In this document: in pieces, positions 7,437-13,401 of the stretch
How positions within the stretch are numbered: position 1 is the stretch's first letter
How the letters are laid out: each line of letters starts with the position of its first letter
From: an uncultured Actinomyces sp.
GTDB lineage: Bacteria; Actinomycetota; Actinomycetes; Actinomycetales; Actinomycetaceae
Direction of reading: 5' to 3'
DNA length: 17,629 nt
Assembly (NCBI GenBank): GCA_900541895.1
Contig: UWSI01000034.1
Coordinates: forward strand, 1 to 17,629
Notes under the pieces: generated by a model
The model's database searches: none
The model's input: only the letters and a program-made list of their open reading frames with translations
Told to the model about the DNA's origin: nothing
Made by a program: the position numbers and the translations under genes

Positions 7437-7451
7437 AGTGTTGTTAACACT
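7437..7451. promoter_or_regulatory. Candidate LacI operator between the divergent genes
   Basis: AGTGTT (7437-7442), spacer GTT, AACACT (7446-7451) form a perfect inverted repeat within the 141-base gap between the repressor gene and the GH2 gene. It starts 15 bases from the repressor start codon, so it could mediate self-repression as well as control of the sugar operon. It contains TTGTTAACA (7441-7449), which is also found at 310-318 before the peptide-transporter gene. The only GH2-side promoter I can propose is TTGGAT (7495-7500) with TAATTT (7517-7522), and it is weak. Confidence 0.5.
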
Positions 7452-7563
7452 GATCTCATCAGGGATTACTGCTTTAGTCTACTGAAAATTCTGGTTGGAT
7501 GCTGAGGAATTGTCATTAATTTGCTACGTTGCAATTTTGTGGCAAATCATGCATGATGATCCC

Positions 7564-9489
7564 ATGAAGGTCAACGTAGATACTTTCGATGCATGGAGTG
7601 ACGCGAATTATCCGCGCCCGGATCTCTGTCGTGAATCCTGGCTGAATCTCAATGGCCAGTGGTCCTTCGCCACGGATTCACGTGATGAGGGACTTACTCT
7701 GGGCTGGTACCTCCCCGGAGTCACCTTCTCCAAGACGATTACTGTCCCCTTCCCTCCCGGAAGCCCTAACAGCGGCTGGAGTGGGGAACGATCCGATGTC
7801 GTCTGGTACCGGCGCACCATTACCCCTGAAGACCTTCAATGGGCAGGTGCTGATGACAGTTCCTCGCGCCAGCACCTGCGTATTCATTTCGAAGCGGTCG
7901 ATTTTACCTGTGATGTATGGATTAACGGCCGTCACCATATGCACCACGAAGGTGGGTATACGCCCTTCAGCATCACCGTTGACTCATCCGATTATTTGGA
8001 TGAAAGCCTTGAACTTGTCGTCCGTGCACAGGACCGCATTGACGCAGTGGACCAGCCGCGCGGCAAACAAGACTGGCAAGAAAACCCCCACGGTATTTGG
8101 TATCACTCGGTCGTTGGAATCTGGCGCGATGTCTGGATGGAAGTTGTCCCCGAAGGCTACATTGAGTCGCTGACTTGGTCTTGGGATATTGAGAATGCTC
8201 AAGTCACCTGTGATATCGCACTATCGGGTCTGCGTGAAGCCAGCGGTGAGATCGACCCAATTGAGGCCAGTTTGACCCTTGAACTTGCAGGCGAACCCCT
8301 GGCTGCAAGTATGGTCCGGATGCGCTCGCGTTCCCTTCGCCTCGTCGCTCAAATCCCCGGACTGGCAAACCGACAGGAATGGGGGCGCTTACTGTGGTCG
8401 CCCGCCCACCCCAACCTCATGAATGCGCGGATCTGCGTTGGTGACGACGAGGTTGTTTCCTACGTTGGTATCCGCGATGTCAGCCTTTCGCACCGCTATG
8501 TGGAAATCAACCACCAGCCCACCTACCTGCGCGGTGTTCTGGACCAGGGTTACTGGCCCTCGTCCTACTTCACTGCCCCCAGTCCGCAAGCCTTGAAGGC
8601 AGATCTGGAACTGGCCCGCGATATGGGCTTCAACTTCGTCCGTATCCACGAGCGAAGCGCGGATCGACGCACACTGACGTTGGCTGATCGTATAGGAATG
8701 ATGGTGTGGGGAGAATCCGCATCCGCATATGCCTTCAGCGATCGAGCAGTCAGTGTGACGACGCAGGAATGGCAGGATCTGGTTTTACGGGATCGCAACC
8801 ATCCCAGTCTGATTGTGTGGGTGCCCTTCAATGAAAGCTGGGGAGTGGACCTGATTGTCACCTCACCGCGCCAGCAGGCTTTCGTCCGCTCGGTCGTTGC
8901 TTTAACCGAAGCACTTGATGGAACTCGCCCCGTAATTGCTAACGATGGCTGGGAGCAGCTAGAGACTCCGATCGTGACGACTCACGACTATGGCGTCTAT
9001 GGTGAGCAACTCCGCGTCAACTACGCCGATCGTGAATCGATTGCAGAGCTGGTTAACGGAGTCGGCCCGCAAGGACGCAAGATCCTACTTGGCGAAGCCT
9101 GGAGCGATGATCGCCCCGTTATGGTCACGGAGTTCGGTGGGATTTCGCTGCCTCTGGATGCAGAGGATGCATGGGGCTATGCAGTTGTCCCCACTGTTGA
9201 GGCCTATGAGGAGCGCGTGAGCGGACTTTTCGATGCTCTTGAATCCTCGCCCATTCTGGCTGGCTTCTGCTACACGCAACTGACGGATACTCGTCAGGAA
9301 ACCAACGGCCTCGCCGACGAAAATCGCAATCCCAAGCTTCCATTGGAGGTTATCCGAGGATTTGTCACCAGTTCTGCTCGCCAGAGCGGGCAAATCCGGC
9401 CTCGAACGATTGTCGAGGCCAGTGCGCTCGTTGGTACTGATGAGCGAAGTGCCGTTTCACGGGCCTTTGAAGGTGATCGCGATGCCTAA
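7564..9489 (+). CDS. Glycoside hydrolase family 2 protein (beta-glycosidase, specificity unknown)
   Basis: This 641-residue enzyme has no signal peptide, so it is probably cytoplasmic and acts on imported sugars. GH2 order is clear: an N-terminal jelly-roll domain (about 15-200, with YPRPDLCRESWLNLNG at the start and GIWRDVWMEV at its end), an Ig-like domain (about 200-305) and a TIM barrel (from about 310). The predicted acid/base is Glu424 in VWVPFNESWG, and the nucleophile is Glu523 in VMVTEFGG. The barrel motif FVRIHERSADRRTL differs from the VRxSHYP of classical beta-galactosidases and glucuronidases and is closer to the VRKHQ-type GH2 group of mixed activities. Candidates are beta-mannosidase, beta-galactosidase or another retaining exo-activity. 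The ATG at 7564 fits the family start, but no Shine-Dalgarno is visible there or at the in-frame ATG at 7549. The stop overlaps the first permease gene by eight bases, so this is the first gene of the sugar operon. Confidence 0.9.
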   Translation: MKVNVDTFDAWSDANYPRPDLCRESWLNLNGQWSFATDSRDEGLTLGWYLPGVTFSKTITVPFPPGSPNSGWSGERSDVVWYRRTITPEDLQWAGADDSSSRQHLRIHFEAVDFTCDVWINGRHHMHHEGGYTPFSITVDSSDYLDESLELVVRAQDRIDAVDQPRGKQDWQENPHGIWYHSVVGIWRDVWMEVVPEGYIESLTWSWDIENAQVTCDIALSGLREASGEIDPIEASLTLELAGEPLAASMVRMRSRSLRLVAQIPGLANRQEWGRLLWSPAHPNLMNARICVGDDEVVSYVGIRDVSLSHRYVEINHQPTYLRGVLDQGYWPSSYFTAPSPQALKADLELARDMGFNFVRIHERSADRRTLTLADRIGMMVWGESASAYAFSDRAVSVTTQEWQDLVLRDRNHPSLIVWVPFNESWGVDLIVTSPRQQAFVRSVVALTEALDGTRPVIANDGWEQLETPIVTTHDYGVYGEQLRVNYADRESIAELVNGVGPQGRKILLGEAWSDDRPVMVTEFGGISLPLDAEDAWGYAVVPTVEAYEERVSGLFDALESSPILAGFCYTQLTDTRQETNGLADENRNPKLPLEVIRGFVTSSARQSGQIRPRTIVEASALVGTDERSAVSRAFEGDRDA

Positions 9490-10552
9490 AGCCCGAGTCC
9501 TCCGTCGGTGGGCAACGAACTTCGCTTTCACCCTCCCCTTCCTGATCTTCTACGGGGTCTTCATCCTCTTTCCCGTAGTCCAAGCGATTCTGATGTCCTT
9601 CTTTGACTGGGATCTGCTGGGTAGCACCCGGGAATGGATCGGGCTTGAAAACTACACCCACATGTTGGGGGGAACGGGCTTGGTCTGGGACGTCACGTCG
9701 ATGTGGCTTGTCCGACTGCTGTGCGTGGCCTGCGGAGTATATGTGGCCATCAAGGCAGTGCGTGAAGGCGACCTCAACTCAGGACGCATTCTGCTGATCG
9801 TCACTCTGATCGGTGCGGCGATTCTCTTGGGAATCCATCCAGGAGATGGCGGTTCCTGGTCTGATCCGCGTTTTTGGAACGCGATGATGAACACCGCGGT
9901 CTTTACCCTGGTGTCGACCCCCATCATCGTTGGGCTAGGCCTGATCTACGCGCTTCTCCTTCAGCGCGGTGGGAAAGCCTCTGCGTTCTATCGCGCGGCA
10001 TTCTTCGTCCCCTATGTTCTTCCGGTTTCGGTGGCCACGCTGATCTGGGGCTATATGCTCAACCCCTCGAGAGGCATTGTCGCGCGCTTCACCGAATACA
10101 TGGGGTGGGGAACCATTGCGTGGCTGTCGGATCCCAAATGGGCAATGTCTGCAATCGTTGTGACGACCGTGTGGTGGACCGTTGGATTCAACCTCATCCT
10201 TTTCGGTGCGGGATTGCAAGACATTGATCCGACGCTGTATGAGGCCGCAAGCTTGGACGGCGCGAACTCTTTCCAAAAGTTCGTCAGCATCACCCTTCCG
10301 GGTCTGCGCCACGCAACGGTGCTGGTCCTCGTCACCCAGATCATTGCCTCGTTCCAGATCTTTGGTCAGGTCAACATCATGACGGCCGGAGGCCCGGGAG
10401 GTACGACCGATGTTCTGGTGCGCTACATCTATCAGACCGGTTTTAGAGACACTCAACTTGGCTATGCCTCGGCAATGTCCCTGGTGCTCTTCGTCCTGAT
10501 GGTCTTCATCTCTTTGATCCAATTCCTGATCTCACGGCAAAGGAGCCGCTGA
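9482..10552 (+). CDS. Sugar ABC transporter permease 1 (CUT1, MalF/UgpA type) with two-helix insertion
   Basis: This 356-residue inner-membrane permease would form the sugar channel with the next gene's product. Helix 1 is near 15-38, followed by the typical SFFDWD and IGLENYTHML (53-62). In ordinary relatives that block runs within a few residues into DPRFWxAxxNT. Here DPRFWNAMMNT (128-138) comes only after an insertion of about 63 residues (64-126) with two hydrophobic helices (about 73-90 and 103-118). The rest is normal: EAA loop EAASLDGANSFQKF (254-267) with LP at 272-273, then TAGGPGGTTDVL (301-312). The ATG at 9482 overlaps the GH2 stop by eight bases and has AAGGTG six bases upstream; upstream in-frame starts lie inside the GH2 gene. 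The 63-base-triplet insertion keeps frame and shows no sign of sequence decay. Confidence 0.92.
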   Translation: MPKARVLRRWATNFAFTLPFLIFYGVFILFPVVQAILMSFFDWDLLGSTREWIGLENYTHMLGGTGLVWDVTSMWLVRLLCVACGVYVAIKAVREGDLNSGRILLIVTLIGAAILLGIHPGDGGSWSDPRFWNAMMNTAVFTLVSTPIIVGLGLIYALLLQRGGKASAFYRAAFFVPYVLPVSVATLIWGYMLNPSRGIVARFTEYMGWGTIAWLSDPKWAMSAIVVTTVWWTVGFNLILFGAGLQDIDPTLYEAASLDGANSFQKFVSITLPGLRHATVLVLVTQIIASFQIFGQVNIMTAGGPGGTTDVLVRYIYQTGFRDTQLGYASAMSLVLFVLMVFISLIQFLISRQRSR

Positions 10553-10553
10553 C

Positions 10554-11381
10554 ATGCGCGAGAAACTCAAGTCGTGCGGCTACCACGTCGTCATGATGGC
10601 ACTTGCTCTGCTGTGGCTTATTCCTCTGCTGTGGACGCTGGTGATCTCTCTGAGTTCGAATTCGTCATTGAAGACGAACTCGCAGATCCTCATGCCCACA
10701 GAGCCGACCTTGTCAAACTATGCCGATGTTTTCCGCACTGGCTTGGCTGGTCGTTGGTTCCTCAACTCGATGATCGTCTCGATCACTGCCACGGTTATCA
10801 CGGTGATCATCTGCGCTGCTGCCGGTTATGCATTTGCGAAGCTTCCCTTCCCCGGCCGAACCATTGTTTACGGGCTGACCTTGGCCGGAATGATGGTTCC
10901 CAAAGAAGCGATGTTTGTCCCCCTGTTCATGATGTTTTCCGAGGCCGGGCTGGCGAATTCCTATATTGCGTTGATTTTCCCCCGGGTTGCCTTCCCCTTG
11001 GGTGTGTTCATCATGACGCAATTCTTCTCGCAGGTGCCAAGTGAAATGGAGGAAGCTGCGCAGGTTGATGGGGCTTCACCCGTGAGGATTTTCTTCTCCA
11101 TCATGGTGCCCCTTGCGCGACCGGCTCTGATTGCGCTTGCGACCTTCTCCTTCGTTCAAACCTGGAATGACTACCTGTGGCCGCTGGTCTCGGCGACAAA
11201 GCCCGAAATGTTCACGGTGACGACCGGTTTGGCCTCCCTGCAGGGAACATTCGCACAATCGACGGAATTGGGTTCGCTTATGGCCCGAGGAATTGTCGGT
11301 GCGGCGCCCCTGCTCATCGTCTTCCTACTGCTTCAGAAGTACCTGATCCGAGGAATCTCACTATCCAGTGGCGATAAGTAG
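10554..11381 (+). CDS. Sugar ABC transporter permease 2 (CUT1, MalG/UgpE type)
   Basis: This 275-residue permease pairs with the preceding protein. It has the usual six-helix MalG layout: helix 1 at about 11-33, the segment PTLSNYADVF (51-60), FLNSMIVS (69-76), and the PKEAMFVPLF block after helix 3. The cytoplasmic docking loop is EMEEAAQVDGASPVRIFFSIMVPLARPAL (starting at 164), with the conserved Gly173 and Pro186. WNDYLWPL (204-211) near the C-terminus is a family hallmark. The start codon follows the preceding stop after a single base, and AAAGGAG (10539-10545) lies eight bases upstream. No matching ATPase gene is present in the window; many CUT1 systems use a shared MsmK/UgpC-type ATPase encoded elsewhere. 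Confidence 0.95.
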   Translation: MREKLKSCGYHVVMMALALLWLIPLLWTLVISLSSNSSLKTNSQILMPTEPTLSNYADVFRTGLAGRWFLNSMIVSITATVITVIICAAAGYAFAKLPFPGRTIVYGLTLAGMMVPKEAMFVPLFMMFSEAGLANSYIALIFPRVAFPLGVFIMTQFFSQVPSEMEEAAQVDGASPVRIFFSIMVPLARPALIALATFSFVQTWNDYLWPLVSATKPEMFTVTTGLASLQGTFAQSTELGSLMARGIVGAAPLLIVFLLLQKYLIRGISLSSGDK

Positions 11382-11391
11382 GCATCGCCAC
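11368..11391 (+). repeat. Hairpin across the permease 2 stop codon
   Basis: GTGGCGAT (11368-11375) and ATCGCCAC (11384-11391) are exact complements around eight bases that contain the TAG stop codon (11379-11381). It lies at the head of the 120-base gap before the binding-protein gene. It could block 3' exonucleases or cause partial termination, allowing separate dosage of permeases and binding protein. Confidence 0.45.
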
Positions 11392-11488
11392 CTGTGCCAC
11401 ACGCCTGATCGTCACTGTCGGGAAAGGGAAACTCGGCCTCGGCAATGAGGATCTTACTTACACGAAAACTCACCATTCACCACACAAC

Positions 11489-11494
11489 GAAAGG
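11489..11494 (+). promoter_or_regulatory. Ribosome binding site that fixes the sugar-binding protein start at 11502
   Basis: GAAAGG lies seven bases before the ATG at 11502. The ATG at 11496 is only one base from it, and the ATG at 11445 has no clear site; its extra 19 residues would precede an already complete lipoprotein signal. Confidence 0.6.
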
Positions 11495-11501
11495 CATGAC
11501 A

Positions 11502-12884
11502 ATGCGACAAGGACGCGCACTGACACGTCACGCGGGAATCGGTGCATGCGCACTGGCGACGACCGCGCTCTTTGTACTCACCGGATGTGGAGTGAACTCC
11601 GCCTCCTCCTCAAAAACTGTTGATGGAGCGGCAATTGCTTCCGTCAGCGATGACGACCTCAAGGGAACCACCATCACTATGGCTCGCTTCTTTGGCGACT
11701 GCCAGGAAAAGACTGATGGCGTCACTGACCTGTCCAAAGCCAACAGTGAATGCACGGCCATCTCGATCCTCACCAACAAGTTCAATGCAGAGAACAAGTG
11801 GGGAATCAAGGTTGAGCGTATGGGCGGTGCTTCGTGGCATAGCTACTATGACTCGCTCAACGCCGCTCTGGCCTCGTCGGATCGCCCCGACGTGGCAATC
11901 ATGCACGGCTCCAACCTGCCCGACTATGCTGCCAAGGGCCTGCTCATGGAGGTGCCCGATGGAGTGGGCATCGACCTGTCCGGCTCGACGAAGCCCGCTT
12001 TGGACGCCGTGACCTACAAGGACAAGAAGTGGGGCGTTCCCTTCGATACCCACGCCATTATCAGCCACCTGAATATGGATATCCTCTCCCAGGCCGGATT
12101 GGTTGGTGAAGACGGTACCTACAAGCTTCCGACTTCGCCCGATGAGCTCCTTGCGCACGCAAAGGCCGTGAAGGAAAAGACCGGAAAGAACTACATTGAT
12201 ATCGCCCTGTCGAAGGACCCGATGGGCGAGCGCTTGTGGATGACTCTGGTCCAGCAGCAGGGCTCGGACATTATTTCCGCAGACGGCACCAAGGCGAATA
12301 TGAACTCGGCTGAGGCAAAGACTTCACTGGAGTTCATCAACACCCTGGTTAAGGAAGGCTACACGACCGTCAACCACGACTACGACGCCTCGGTTCAGGG
12401 CTTCCTGCGCGGCGAGTCGGCCGTCATGTACAACGGCGTGTGGTCGGTCAACCAGTTCACCGCTGAAGCTCCCTTCAAGTACGAGACCAGCGATGCGCTC
12501 ATGCTCTTCAAGGACAAGGCAACCTGGGCGAACTCTCACGTGTGGACGGTTCCCGTTTCGGCCAAGCCCGATGCGAAGAAGTACCGTGCAGCTTTCGAAT
12601 TCACCAAGTTCCTTAATGAGCACACCGGCGACTGGGCAATTGCCACAGGTCACATGCCTTCAACTCAGAAGGCTTTGGACTCTAGCGAGTACCTGAATGC
12701 TCCGCACCGCTCGCAATACCTGAAGACCGCGACGACCTACGCTCGCATGGCTCCGCGCGTTGAGGCATGGCCGAAGATTGCCGACCAGATCCAGGAGCAG
12801 ATTGAGGCCACCTGGCTGAACGGAGCTGCAGTTGGTACAACTCTGGACAAGCTGCAGGAGACTGCTAGCTCTTCGCTGAAGTAG
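11502..12884 (+). CDS. Sugar ABC transporter substrate-binding lipoprotein (CUT1, SBP family 1)
   Basis: This 460-residue lipoprotein should bind the oligosaccharide outside the membrane for permeases 1 and 2. The signal peptide begins MRQGRALTRH and ends in the lipobox L26-T-G-C29. The mature part has the family-1 pattern: TNKFNAEN (91-98), WHSYYDSLNAAL (112-123), PDVAIMHG (129-136), WGVPFDTHA in the hinge region, and a late GAAVGTTLDKLQ segment typical of the C-terminal helix. Two cysteines near the N-terminus, C67 (GDC) and C84 (SEC), lie 17 residues apart in a region rich in Asp and Lys and may form a disulfide loop. Placement after the GH2 and permease genes, in front of the GH85 gene, suggests that a released N-glycan or part of one is the ligand. 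That assignment is inference. Length is normal to slightly long for the family. Confidence 0.93.
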   Translation: MRQGRALTRHAGIGACALATTALFVLTGCGVNSASSSKTVDGAAIASVSDDDLKGTTITMARFFGDCQEKTDGVTDLSKANSECTAISILTNKFNAENKWGIKVERMGGASWHSYYDSLNAALASSDRPDVAIMHGSNLPDYAAKGLLMEVPDGVGIDLSGSTKPALDAVTYKDKKWGVPFDTHAIISHLNMDILSQAGLVGEDGTYKLPTSPDELLAHAKAVKEKTGKNYIDIALSKDPMGERLWMTLVQQQGSDIISADGTKANMNSAEAKTSLEFINTLVKEGYTTVNHDYDASVQGFLRGESAVMYNGVWSVNQFTAEAPFKYETSDALMLFKDKATWANSHVWTVPVSAKPDAKKYRAAFEFTKFLNEHTGDWAIATGHMPSTQKALDSSEYLNAPHRSQYLKTATTYARMAPRVEAWPKIADQIQEQIEATWLNGAAVGTTLDKLQETASSSLK

Positions 12885-12918
12885 GAGTGTGGATCAGAGG
12901 TTTCCCTACGGGGTACTT

Positions 12919-12949
12919 CGTTGAGGGGTATCTTGCTGATCTCTCAACG
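12919..12949 (+). terminator. Weak hairpin after the sugar-binding protein gene
   Basis: CGTTGAGGGGT (12919-12929) pairs with ATCTCTCAACG (12939-12949) using two G-U pairs, around a nine-base loop. It begins 34 bases after the stop codon and has no T-run. It may be a first, leaky stop before the stronger hairpin at 13100-13138. Confidence 0.4.
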
Positions 12950-13099
12950 GCGACAGCCGCTTGTTAGCGCGACGCTATGATTCGATTCCAGTGGGGTCAG
13001 GGGCTGACACGTAAATAAACGCCAGTGATGTGTCGGATAGAGTGCTCGCTGAGATATCGCGGAAGTTCGCGCTAGTTGCGAGAAAGCGGCTAAATAATC

Positions 13100-13138
13100 G
13101 GGACGGGAACGTATTCCATGTGAATACGTTCCCGTCCC
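13100..13138 (+). terminator. 17-bp hairpin terminator between sugar operon and GH85 gene
   Basis: GGGACGGGAACGTATTC (13100-13116) and GAATACGTTCCCGTCCC (13122-13138) pair perfectly around the five-base loop CATGT. Only TT follows, so this is another U-poor terminator. It separates the sugar operon from the GH85 gene, which therefore needs its own promoter in 13139-13401. Confidence 0.8.
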
Positions 13139-13197
13139 TTCGTCTTGCATGTGTTCAAGCAGGTTGCTCCTTCATGTGGTTTATCAAATCGTTATCA

Positions 13198-13259
13198 TCG
13201 GCGGTTAGAAGTGGTTTTGGTGTCGATTGAGCTTTGGTACCATAGCTTCTAACCGACGA
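13198..13259. promoter_or_regulatory. Large inverted repeat in the GH85 upstream region, candidate operator pair
   Basis: CGGTTAGAAG (13202-13211) and CTTCTAACCG (13246-13255) are exact complements 34 bases apart. Allowing one mismatch, the arms extend to 13198 and 13259. The region between holds weak promoter-like words (TTGGTG 13217-13222, TACCAT 13238-13243), so the arms could be paired operator sites or a folded leader. A smaller palindrome, AACCGGTT, follows at 13264-13271. The rest of the 517-base gap 12885-13401 shows no supported gene. Confidence 0.45.
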
Positions 13260-13385
13260 ACTTAACCGGTTTTTCATTTCGGCAATCGATCGCAGCGGAT
13301 CGGGCGCCGCCTGTGACTCTTGGAATCTCACATGGGCCACATTGGTACTTCGCGTACCCACAACTACACACAAATCGACAGGGCG

Positions 13386-13391
13386 AAGGAG
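13386..13391 (+). promoter_or_regulatory. Ribosome binding site that fixes the GH85 start at 13402
   Basis: AAGGAG lies ten bases before the ATG at 13402. The in-frame TTG at 13342 has no such site and would add 20 residues before a typical signal peptide. Confidence 0.7.
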
Positions 13392-13401
13392 CTCCTGGCA
13401 G

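Noticed and set aside
13030..13230. Small + strand frame in the gap before the GH85 gene
   Set aside because: It reads straight through the 17-bp terminator hairpin and has no ribosome binding site.
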